Notes: generated by a model from the sequence alone, not told the origin. DNA of 5,595 bases from Verrucomicrobiales bacterium (GCA_023253575.1 JALRGB010000715.1:1-5595); one strand, 5' to 3'; counted from the stretch's first letter, positions 1 to 5,595 are shown. Made by a program: numbers and translations.

Positions 1-139
1 TGAATGGGCACCACATACCAGCCCAAGGCATCGCCTTGGGAACCGCATCCGAGAGAAGTGGTGTGTTCTTAAAAAACACCTCATAGGAAGGGCCGGGGTC
101 GACAAGGCAATCGCCTTGACGATCAAGCGGGTGATCCAT
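1..139 (-). CDS. Possible 5' end of a leftward hypothetical gene (partial, doubtful)
   Basis: From ATG 139-137 on the minus strand a frame stays open to the left edge (46 codons). Its peptide is of mixed, protein-like composition (for example LVDPGPSYEVFFKNTPLLSD, then VPKAMPWAGMW). A GGATGA element stands a few bases before the ATG. If real, it would be divergent from the nfeD operon and the 155 bp between them would hold both promoters and the palindrome. Against it, both REP-like hairpins fall inside the frame, and another minus frame and one plus frame are also open here. I recognise no domain. It may be only a frame across repeat DNA. Confidence 0.22.
   Translation of the reverse strand, partial: MDHPLDRQGDCLVDPGPSYEVFFKNTPLLSDAVPKAMPWAGMWCPF
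22..40. repeat. REP-like hairpin, copy 1
   Basis: CCCAAGGC (22-29) and GCCTTGGG (33-40) form an 8-bp perfect stem around an ATC loop. The core CAAGGC/GCCTTG recurs at 103-118. Tight, GC-rich, repeated hairpins in a non-coding stretch resemble repetitive extragenic palindromes; whether the element is repeated elsewhere in the genome cannot be seen here. Confidence 0.5.
60..80. repeat. Weak hairpin between the two REP-like copies
   Basis: GGTGT (60-64) can pair with ACACC (76-80) across an 11-nt AT-rich loop. The stem is short and lies between the two GC-rich hairpins, so the three could form one multi-hairpin unit. It has no T-run after the stem on either strand and does not look like a terminator. 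Confidence 0.3.
103..118. repeat. REP-like hairpin, copy 2
   Basis: CAAGGC (103-108) and GCCTTG (113-118) form a 6-bp stem around AATC. Flanking bases (98-101 with 120-123) can add partial pairing after an A:A mismatch. The stem core is identical to that of the hairpin at 22-40 and the loop differs by one base (ATC versus AATC). The two copies are about 80 bp apart in the same orientation. Confidence 0.45.
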
Positions 140-294
140 ACACTCATCCAATGGTGATGGCGACTGCAACACGATCAGCTTCGCCATGTCCGCCGGGGCC
201 TCCACATTCCGGTCTGGCCATGGCCAGACCTGCCATTCGCCTTATCTCCAAAAATTTTGTGTTTCACCCCGCCTTTCAGTACCTCCTCACGGCC
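140..294 (+). promoter_or_regulatory. Upstream region of the nfeD-floA operon
   Basis: No convincing -35/-10 pair could be picked by eye. The stretch holds the 20-bp palindrome (211-230), an AT-rich patch around 246-265 (CCAAAAATTTTGTG) that could help promoter melting, and ACCTCCTCAC just before ATG 295, which is the complement of a Shine-Dalgarno and not one itself. The operon promoter presumably lies here because nothing upstream is clearly co-directional. Confidence 0.35.
211..230. promoter_or_regulatory. Perfect 20-bp palindrome upstream of nfeD, candidate operator
   Basis: GGTCTGGCCA (211-220) is followed directly by its exact reverse complement (221-230) with no spacer. It lies 65 bp before ATG 295. 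In-frame ATG 220-222 sits exactly at its centre. Spacer-free palindromes of this length are typical of sites bound by dimeric repressors or modifying enzymes; as RNA it would make a poor hairpin because there is no loop. Function is inferred from position and symmetry only. Confidence 0.45.
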
Positions 295-1797
295 ATGCGC
301 CATTTGTCGGCAACAAAAAAGCGGCAGCCCTCAGAAATCGGGCAAGGAAGCACCTCCCTGTGGATGCCTGTGATCCTGATCCTCGTAGTGAGCGTGCTCT
401 TCGGAACCGGAGCCCCGCTGCACGCCGCCGCCAACCTACCAACCGCCCTCGATCAACCCGCCGCTGCCGCCGCCGCCGGAAGTCCACCCGTCTCGGTAGT
501 GGTCATCCCCATCCGTCAACAAATCGCCAAACCCGTCCTCTATGTCCTGCGAAGAGGCCTGAAACAAGCCATCGAACGCCGGGCCGATGTCGTCATTCTG
601 GACATGAAAACGCCGGGGGGCGCGCTCGATGTCACATTCGAAATCATGGAAGCCTTGGACAAATTTCCCGGCCGCACCATCACTTTCGTCAATACCGAAG
701 CCATCTCCGCCGGCGCCTTCATTTCAGCGGTCACCGATGATATCTTTTTCACTCCCGATGGGGTGATTGGCGCCGCGGCCCCCGTCATGGCTTTTGGTGG
801 TGAAATCGACACCTCGATGAAGCAAAAGGTTGTCAGTTATCTAAAGGCCCGGGTCCGCGCCATTTCAGAAGGAAAAGGATATCGCGGTCAGGTCATCTCG
901 GCCATGATCGACGCCGACTACGAACTCAAAATCGATGATACCGTGCTCAAACCCAAGGGCGAACTACTCTCCCTGACCGCCGCTGAAGCCAGCGCCACCT
1001 ACGGCAGCCCAGCCCAACCACTGCTGGCCGCAGGAATCACCCCGACTATCGAAACCCTGCTCACCCAGTCCTACGGAGCAGGCCGGTATCAAATCACCCA
1101 GCTCGAAGTCACCTGGTCAGAACACTGCGCCGAATACTTGAACCGCTTCTCCAGCGTGCTGCTCGGACTCGGTCTGCTCGCGCTTTTTATCGAATTCAAA
1201 ACACCGGGATTCGGCCTCTTCGGCCTCACAGGCATTTTACTGCTGGTCACCGTCTTTTTCGGACACTCGATCGCCGGCCTGTCCGGCCACGAACCCGTCC
1301 TGTTCTTCGCTCTGGGGTTGGCTCTGGTCGTCATCGAATTGGTTTTTTTCCCGGGCGTCGTTCTGATGGCCTTGACCGGCATCGGCTTGATTCTGGGTTC
1401 GCTGGTGTGGTCGATGGCTGATCTCTGGCCGAATGAGCCGGTGACTCTCAGTGGGGACGTTTTCATTGGCCCGCTCACCACCGTGGCCCTCGGCATTTCC
1501 ATGGCCATCGTCCTCGCCTTCCTCCTCCTGCGCTTTCTCCCCCTCGGCTGGTTCTGGGACCGCATGATCCTCTCCGCCGCCATCACCTCGTCGACCAGCC
1601 AAGTCACCGCCAGCGAGTCCCAGCCCACCCTGATCGGCCGCACCGGCATCGCCATGACCCCACTCTATCCCAGCGGACACATCGAGATCGACGGTCGCCA
1701 CTACGAGGCCAAACTCGCCATGGGCTCAGCCGAAATCGGCTCATCCGTCGTCGTCACCGCCCAAACAGAATTCGGCCTGATCGTGGAAAAAGCTTGA
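295..1797 (+). CDS. nfeD: Long-form NfeD: membrane-bound ClpP-class serine protease with C-terminal OB-fold domain
   Basis: From ATG 295 the protein has 500 residues, usual for long NfeD (1510-N/NfeD family). Residues 1-20 are polar/basic, 22-45 form a signal peptide ending near LHAAA, and an Ala/Pro linker follows. The ClpP-like domain (about 66-260) has the TPGGALD loop (106-112), the probable nucleophile Ser138 in AISAGAF, and a candidate general-base Lys178 in KQKVVSYLK; the 40-residue spacing fits the Ser-Lys dyad known for archaeal 1510-N. About five membrane segments follow (roughly 284-299, 305-323, 334-352, 354-374, 390-412), then the NfeD OB-fold (about 446-498: IGRTG, TPLYPSG, IDGRHYEA). 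The family cleaves hydrophobic segments of membrane proteins such as stomatins. In-frame starts at 151, 157 and 220 would add 48, 46 or 25 residues; I chose 295 because it puts the signal peptide near the N-terminus. None of these starts has a clear Shine-Dalgarno. The gene is followed 2 nt later by the short NfeD. Confidence 0.92.
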   Translation: MRHLSATKKRQPSEIGQGSTSLWMPVILILVVSVLFGTGAPLHAAANLPTALDQPAAAAAAGSPPVSVVVIPIRQQIAKPVLYVLRRGLKQAIERRADVVILDMKTPGGALDVTFEIMEALDKFPGRTITFVNTEAISAGAFISAVTDDIFFTPDGVIGAAAPVMAFGGEIDTSMKQKVVSYLKARVRAISEGKGYRGQVISAMIDADYELKIDDTVLKPKGELLSLTAAEASATYGSPAQPLLAAGITPTIETLLTQSYGAGRYQITQLEVTWSEHCAEYLNRFSSVLLGLGLLALFIEFKTPGFGLFGLTGILLLVTVFFGHSIAGLSGHEPVLFFALGLALVVIELVFFPGVVLMALTGIGLILGSLVWSMADLWPNEPVTLSGDVFIGPLTTVALGISMAIVLAFLLLRFLPLGWFWDRMILSAAITSSTSQVTASESQPTLIGRTGIAMTPLYPSGHIEIDGRHYEAKLAMGSAEIGSSVVVTAQTEFGLIVEKA

Positions 1798-1799
1798 TT

Positions 1800-2276
1800 A
1801 TGAATACAATTTTTCTGCTTTTTCTGGTCGGTTTCATCCTGCTCGCCTTCGAGGTCATCGTCCCAGGCGCTATCCTCGGCACCATCGGCGGCCTCTGCCT
1901 GCTCGGTGGCATCACCCTCGCTTTCATGGAATACGGCCCGATCGGAGGATCCAGCGCCATCGCCGCTGCTCTCGTCATGACCGGCCTCATGATCTACATT
2001 GAATTCCGCCTTCTCCCAAAAACCCGGTGGGGAAAACGATTGTTTCTCCATGCCGCCATCGATGGCACCAGCCAGCCCCTGCCCGCCGAGGACTCAGCCG
2101 TCATCGGACGCCCCGGAAAAACTCTGACCCCGCTGTCCCCCTCTGGTTATGTCCTGATCGATGGTCATCGCTACGAAGCCTTCTCCCGTTCGGGCCTGCT
2201 CGCCCAAGGAGAACCGGTTCAAGTGGTCGGCCTCGACACTTTTCGCCTCATCGTCTCCAAACCTTCATCTCTATGA
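1800..2276 (+). CDS. Short-form NfeD: membrane protein with OB-fold, flotillin partner
   Basis: 158 residues. About three membrane helices (2-20, 22-43, 50-69) are followed by a basic turn (PKTRWGKR, 73-80) and an OB-fold domain (about 100-154) with IGRPG, TPLSPSG, IDGHRYEA and a final FRLIVSK strand. This is the architecture of truncated NfeD proteins, which lack the protease domain. They are known to be encoded beside flotillins and are thought to bind them or regulate their assembly. The OB domain is recognisably similar to that of the upstream long NfeD, so the two are paralogues in one operon. ATG 1800 lies 2 nt after the upstream stop; an in-frame TTG at 1794 overlapping that stop would add two residues. 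A weak GGAAAAA precedes the start. The 3' end overlaps the floA start as ATGA, which implies translational coupling and matched expression. Confidence 0.9.
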   Translation: MNTIFLLFLVGFILLAFEVIVPGAILGTIGGLCLLGGITLAFMEYGPIGGSSAIAAALVMTGLMIYIEFRLLPKTRWGKRLFLHAAIDGTSQPLPAEDSAVIGRPGKTLTPLSPSGYVLIDGHRYEAFSRSGLLAQGEPVQVVGLDTFRLIVSKPSSL

Positions 2277-3274
2277 ACCCCACCATCATTCTCTTTATTG
2301 CACTCGGCATCGGCGGCCTCGTCCTGCTGGGCATCATTCTCTCGTTCTTCAGCGTCTGGCTGCGCGCCTGGCTCGCCGGCGCCTACGTCGGCATCATCAC
2401 TCTCGTCGCCATGCGCCTCCGCCAGGTCCCCTACGGCCTAGTCGTGGACTCCCGCATCACCGCCAAAAAGGCGGGTATCGACATCTCCATCGATGACATC
2501 GAAGCGCACTTCCTCGCCGGAGGCAATGTCATCCCCACTATCCAAGCATTGATTGCCGCACAAAAAGCCGGGATCAATCTGAATTGGAACCGCGCCTGCG
2601 CCATCGATCTCGCCACCAAGGGGTCAGGCAAAAGTGTGGTCGAGGCAGTGCGCACGTCAGTCGACCCCAAGGTCATCGATTGCCCGAACCCAGAAGGCGG
2701 CCGCGTCACCATTGACGGTGTGGCCAAAGACGGCATTCAGGTCAAGGTCAAGGCCCGGGTCACCGTGCGCACCAATCTCGATCGTTTTGTCGGCGGCGCC
2801 AAGGAAGACACCATCATCGCGCGCGTGGGCGAAGGCATTGTCTCAACCATCGGCTCCGCTGAAAGTTACAAAGCCGTCCTCGAGTCACCCGACAGCATTT
2901 CCAAGGTGGTGCTCGCCCGCGGGCTGGATGTCGGCTCGGCCTTCGAGATTCTCTCGATTGACATTGCTGACGTCGATGTCGGTGAAAATGTCGGCGCTAA
3001 ATTGCAGGAGGCGCAAGCCGAGGCCAACAAGAGCATTGCTCAGGCTCAAGCCGAAATCCGCCGCGCCGCCGCCGTAGCGGTCGAGCAGGAAATGAAAGCC
3101 CGGGTTCAAGAAATGCAGGCCAAGGTGGTGGAAGCTCAGGCCCAAGTCCCACTGGCCATGGCGGAAGCCTTCCGTTCCGGGCGGCTCGGGGTCATGGACT
3201 ATTACAAAATGGAAAATGTTCAGGCTGATTCAGCCATGCGGCAAAGCATCGCCGGCCCTGAACACAAACAATAA
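2273..3274 (+). CDS. floA: Flotillin-like protein FloA (SPFH-type membrane microdomain scaffold)
   Basis: The 333-residue product matches the usual FloA length (about 330). A hydrophobic N-terminal segment (about 4-30) and a second hydrophobic stretch (about 34-47) anchor it to the membrane. Next comes the FloA/SPFH-like region: RQVPYGLVVDSRITAKKAG (50-68), AHFLAGGNVIPTIQALIAAQKA (78-99), DPKVIDCPNP (131-140), VKVKARVTVRTNLDRFVGGA (157-176) and the GEGIVSTIGS segment (187-196). The C-terminal part (about 243-300) is a Glu/Ala-rich helical repeat (LQEAQAEA, AQAQAEIRRAA, VVEAQAQ) typical of flotillin oligomerisation regions, ending in FRSGRLGVMDYYKMENVQAD (300-319). FloA scaffolds functional membrane microdomains in bacteria and works with NfeD proteins, which agrees with the two NfeD genes upstream. 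ATG 2273 overlaps the preceding stop by 4 bp; longer in-frame starts such as 2027 fall inside the NfeD gene and are rejected. Confidence 0.96.
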   Translation: MNPTIILFIALGIGGLVLLGIILSFFSVWLRAWLAGAYVGIITLVAMRLRQVPYGLVVDSRITAKKAGIDISIDDIEAHFLAGGNVIPTIQALIAAQKAGINLNWNRACAIDLATKGSGKSVVEAVRTSVDPKVIDCPNPEGGRVTIDGVAKDGIQVKVKARVTVRTNLDRFVGGAKEDTIIARVGEGIVSTIGSAESYKAVLESPDSISKVVLARGLDVGSAFEILSIDIADVDVGENVGAKLQEAQAEANKSIAQAQAEIRRAAAVAVEQEMKARVQEMQAKVVEAQAQVPLAMAEAFRSGRLGVMDYYKMENVQADSAMRQSIAGPEHKQ

Positions 3275-3370
3275 ACCGGGGCGCTCACGGATCCTCCCCC
3301 CAAGCCGCCACCCGCCGTCGGCGCAGTCACCGCCCGACCCGGCCTGTTGATTTTACCCATACTTTTTGCC

Positions 3371-3913
3371 ATGGAATGGATTCTCAAAAATCTGGAGCTG
3401 ATCCTATGGATCGCCGGCCCCATCGCCGTCTGGATCAATCAACGAGCCCGCCAAAAACGCGGTCAGGCAGCCGACTACGATGAAGATGGCATCCCGGAAA
3501 TCGACCCCAGCCTCGCTCCACCTGCCGATGACGTGGCCCGCGAAGCCAGAGCGCGGCGCATTCAGAGAGAACTCATGCGCCAACTCCAACAGAACCCATC
3601 ACAACCCCACTCCCCACCGCCGCCGCCGACACCAGCCGGATACCGCCTCTCATCGCCAGCCTCGCCCAGCGAAATCCCGACCGCTCGTCAAAAAATACGC
3701 TCAGGCAGCCGCCCGAAACCCGCAGCCTCCACTCAACTCAGCAGCCCGCCCCCTCTGCCGTCTCAATCAAGACGGACGGTCAATCGAAAATCCATCAACC
3801 TCCTGCCAGAATTGCGCAACCCCGAAGCCATTCGAAAAGCCATCGTCCTCCGCGAAATCCTCGGCCCACCCGTCGCCCTGCGGAAAAATACGCTCCAGTC
3901 AGAATATCCGTAA
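3371..3913 (+). CDS. Uncharacterised small single-TM, Pro-rich protein downstream of floA
   Basis: I do not recognise a named family. From ATG 3371 the product is 180 residues. Residues 2-22 form one hydrophobic segment (WILKNLELILWIAGPIAVWI), followed by a basic stretch (QRARQKR, 24-30), an acidic segment (DYDEDGIPEIDPSL, 35-48) and a charged helix (REARARRIQRELMRQLQQ, 57-74). Residues 75-135 are Pro/Ser-rich and probably disordered. The tail (about 142-172) turns ordered again: LLPELRNPEAIRKAIVLREI, then LGPPVALRK. The shape suggests a cytoplasm-facing tether that ends in a short binding helix. It lies 96 bp after floA on the same strand, so it may be read through from the operon; I see no terminator between them. 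A TTG at 3347 would add eight residues, but ATG 3371 puts the TM segment at the start. No Shine-Dalgarno is visible. The order of the N- and C-terminal ends argues for a real gene despite the low-complexity middle. Confidence 0.72.
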   Translation: MEWILKNLELILWIAGPIAVWINQRARQKRGQAADYDEDGIPEIDPSLAPPADDVAREARARRIQRELMRQLQQNPSQPHSPPPPPTPAGYRLSSPASPSEIPTARQKIRSGSRPKPAASTQLSSPPPLPSQSRRTVNRKSINLLPELRNPEAIRKAIVLREILGPPVALRKNTLQSEYP

Positions 3914-3938
3914 AAAACACGAGGTTCCCCGGACCTCG
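3911..3938 (-). terminator. Intrinsic terminator of the sulfatase gene
   Basis: Read leftward, stem CGAGGT/ACCTCG (3938-3933 with 3925-3920, 6 perfect pairs, 7-nt loop) is followed by TGTTTTTTA (3919-3911). It lies 44 bp past the sulfatase stop. The rightward strand has no T-run after the hairpin, so it should act only leftward. The U-tract overlaps the TAA (3911-3913) of the convergent gene. Confidence 0.75.
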
Positions 3939-3958
3939 GACGTCGAACCTGCCGTCCG
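3937..3958. repeat. Second hairpin in the convergent intergenic region
   Basis: Stem CGGACG (3937-3942) pairs with CGTCCG (3953-3958) across a 10-nt loop. It shares two bases with the terminator stem, so the two hairpins cannot both form fully. No T-run follows on either strand. It may simply slow polymerase or protect the 3' end of the sulfatase transcript. Confidence 0.4.
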
Positions 3959-3981
3959 GCCTCACTGGCAGATGTCCGCCC

Positions 3982-5595
3982 TCAGGGCACGCGGCGGACG
4001 CGGGTGAAATAGGCGCCGTGCTGCCGGCCGTCGGGCCGGGTCAGCCAGGTTTGTAACATATTCGGCCCCGGCGGCAACTGGACGCGAAAAACCGCGCTGG
4101 TGGCGTCGGCACTCAAGGGCAGGGATTCATCGATTCCTCCGATGACCAATCTGGCGGCCGTCATGTTCATGGCCTTGTCCAGAGTGGGCGCCCAGCGATA
4201 CAGGCTGATTTCGAATGTCCCCGCCTGTTCGACGTTCACCGCCCACGCGCCGTTCATCAACTCGCCATGCTCGATCTGGCTTTGGTGCCAGGCGGCGGAC
4301 GCGGTACCGGGCATGAGCCAATCATGACTGGAGAGAGTCGACGGGTTTTCCGCGCCGCCGAGCGTGTAGCGAACTGTTTGCTGGAGGGCGGGCTCGAGGG
4401 AGGCCCACCAGTTTTCGTAATCGGCGCGCAGCCTGTGGACGACGTCTGGGTGCTGACTGGCCCTGTCATTTTGCTGACCGGGATCGACGGTCATGTCATA
4501 CAATTCCGCTCCATTGATCAACCGCCAGCGCTGGGTCATGGCCGCTGAGTCCTTCCATTTGGGCGGGATAAACGCTCGCTGCACATGGGCAAACAACGTG
4601 CGGTCGGGCATCGTCTGGCGATGCCCCAGCAACGCCGGCCGCAGGGAAATACCGTCCACCGGCCGGCCGTCCGGTTTTTCAAGTCCGAGCAAATCAACAA
4701 GCGTTGGCAACACGTCAATGTGCGCCGTGAGCGCCGGCACGTCGCGCCCGCCCGATATTCCCCCGGCCGGCCAATGCCAGAAACTGGGCACGCGATGACC
4801 ACCCTCCCACACCGATCCTTTCCAGCCACGCATCCCCGCATTGAAATAGGAAAACCCCGCTTTCTCATCAATCCAGCCGGCCGTCGTGCCATTGTCCGTC
4901 ATGAAAATCAACAACGTATTGTCCACCAGTCCAAGTGCCGCAAGGCGCTCGCGCAGTCGACCCATGTTCTCGTCAATATTCGTGATCATGCCATAAAACT
5001 TGGCCATCGTCTTAGGCACGCCTGCTTCTTCGTAAGGAGTGGCATACCGCTCCGGCACATGGTACGGACCGTGCGGAGCATTGGGCGTCAAATAGAGGAA
5101 GAAATTCTTTTCTCTTTGATTCTCAATGTACTGAATAGCTTGATCAAACCAGACATCCGTGCAATAACCATCGAATTTTCGCCAGGCCCCATTCACTTTA
5201 TAAGTATCGTCAAAATAGTCATTCCCCCAGTAATCAGGACCGTTGCCAATGCCGCCCCCATGGTGCCAGACAGTGTGGTCGAAACCCTGGTCTTCTGGAC
5301 GGCAGGGATAATTGTCTCCCAAATGCCACTTACCAATCATGGCCGTGGCGTAGCCGCTGGCTTTGAAAACCTCGGCCAGCGTCAACTCCTCTGGATGCAT
5401 CATCGAGCGACCGTTGATCGTATGCCAAACCCCCGTGCGCGTGGAATATCTTCCAGTAAGAAGCGCGCTGCGCGTCGGCGAACACGTCGGATCAACATGG
5501 AAGTCAGTCAGACGTACGCTTGTGGCGCGTCGGGGTAATGACGTGAATTTTTTTCGAGATAAAAGGTGGGGATATGTAGGAGGTGGTCGTGGAGG
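3982..5595 (-). CDS. Formylglycine-dependent sulfatase (arylsulfatase family), N-terminus cut by window edge
   Basis: The frame is open from the right edge (first codon 5595-5593) to TGA 3984-3982, 537 residues. It begins upstream of ATG 5403, because the active-site motif lies before that Met. In-window residues 36-48 (PTCSPTRSALLTG) fit sulfatase signature 1; Cys38 (codon 5484-5482) would be oxidised to formylglycine. Signature 2 is GYATAMIGKWH (81-91), giving Lys89 and His91. Other expected active-site residues are His175 (NAPHGPY), Asp234-Asn235 (MTDNG, metal ligands) and Lys259 (GWKGSVWEGGHRVP). After the alpha/beta core, residues about 410-537 form a beta-rich C-terminal region. The enzyme hydrolyses a sulfate ester, probably on a polysaccharide outside the cytoplasm; substrate unknown. 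The N-terminal DDxG metal site and any signal peptide would lie just outside the window. In-window residues 1-25 do not resemble the expected TPNLD helix. The gene is convergent with the fourth rightward gene and has its own terminator. Confidence 0.93.
   Translation of the reverse strand, partial: PPRPPPTYPHLLSRKKFTSLPRRATSVRLTDFHVDPTCSPTRSALLTGRYSTRTGVWHTINGRSMMHPEELTLAEVFKASGYATAMIGKWHLGDNYPCRPEDQGFDHTVWHHGGGIGNGPDYWGNDYFDDTYKVNGAWRKFDGYCTDVWFDQAIQYIENQREKNFFLYLTPNAPHGPYHVPERYATPYEEAGVPKTMAKFYGMITNIDENMGRLRERLAALGLVDNTLLIFMTDNGTTAGWIDEKAGFSYFNAGMRGWKGSVWEGGHRVPSFWHWPAGGISGGRDVPALTAHIDVLPTLVDLLGLEKPDGRPVDGISLRPALLGHRQTMPDRTLFAHVQRAFIPPKWKDSAAMTQRWRLINGAELYDMTVDPGQQNDRASQHPDVVHRLRADYENWWASLEPALQQTVRYTLGGAENPSTLSSHDWLMPGTASAAWHQSQIEHGELMNGAWAVNVEQAGTFEISLYRWAPTLDKAMNMTAARLVIGGIDESLPLSADATSAVFRVQLPPGPNMLQTWLTRPDGRQHGAYFTRVRRVP

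Noticed and set aside
2..157. Rightward frame open from the left edge to TGA 155-157, overlapping ATG 157 as TGATG
   Set aside because: The overlap looks like coupling, but the frame crosses the repeated hairpins, gives a basic peptide with no recognisable feature, and depends on the unlikely 157 start.
151..294. N-terminal extension of the long NfeD to ATG 151, 157 or 220
   Set aside because: The extra residues are low-quality sequence (many Ser, Pro, Ala), would bury the signal peptide 70 residues in, and run across the palindrome. Kept as an alternative start only.
1089..1701. Leftward open frames opposite nfeD (to 188 codons)
   Set aside because: Arg/Pro-rich or Gly/Asp-rich shadows of the membrane part of nfeD with no start signals or domains.
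2027..2272. Longer start for floA
   Set aside because: It would run 82 codons inside the short NfeD gene in another frame, and FloA proteins normally start right before the hydrophobic segment, as at 2273.
3275..3370. Terminator or promoter between floA and the fourth gene
   Set aside because: Only short GC hairpins such as CGCC-GTC-GGCG are visible, without a T-run, and no credible -35/-10 spacing was found.
4655..4680. GC-rich inverted repeat followed by TTTTT on the plus strand
   Set aside because: It looks like a terminator, but it lies inside the sulfatase coding region on the antisense strand, and no plus-strand gene ends there.
4585..5538. 317-codon rightward open frame opposite the sulfatase
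   Set aside because: It lies fully antisense to a gene with complete sulfatase motifs, has no recognisable domain, and is explained by GC-rich antisense codon structure.
1..5595. CRISPR array, tRNA, rRNA or insertion sequence
   Set aside because: No regularly spaced direct repeats, cloverleaf, rRNA segment or transposase was seen on reading both strands.

Overview
The window looks like a piece of a GC-rich bacterial chromosome. The pairing of a lipid-raft (flotillin/NfeD) operon with a formylglycine-type sulfatase, and the near absence of Shine-Dalgarno sequences, suggest the Planctomycetes-Verrucomicrobia group, most likely a verrucomicrobium. That placement is inferred from gene content and style; the window holds no marker gene.

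Layout. Positions 1-294 hold no confident gene. They contain two hairpins with the same core (CAAGGC/GCCTTG), a possible 5' end of a leftward ORF running off the left edge, and a perfect 20-bp palindrome about 65 bp before the first operon gene. Positions 295-3274 are a tight rightward operon: a long membrane NfeD with a ClpP-class serine protease domain, a short NfeD without the protease (2 nt gap), and floA, a bacterial flotillin (4-bp ATGA overlap). After 96 bp comes a fourth rightward gene (3371-3913), a small single-TM, Pro-rich protein of unknown function with a well-ordered C-terminal tail. Facing it is a leftward sulfatase (3982 to beyond 5595), cut at its N-terminus by the window edge. 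A leftward intrinsic terminator lies between the two convergent genes, and its U-tract overlaps the stop codon of the fourth gene.

How the genes work together. NfeD proteins and flotillins are known partners: flotillins scaffold membrane microdomains, and the OB-fold domain of NfeD is thought to bind or modulate them. The long NfeD may also cleave membrane proteins within that scaffold. The fourth gene probably joins this membrane assembly, but only position and topology support that. The sulfatase is a separate transcription unit and most likely desulfates an extracellular or periplasmic glycan; its substrate cannot be read from the sequence.

The points most worth a second look are the fourth gene and its C-terminal tail, the palindrome that has the alternative nfeD start codon at its centre, the REP-like hairpin pair at the left edge, and the first ~25 in-window sulfatase codons, which do not match the conserved sulfatase helix and may hide a frameshift or junction.
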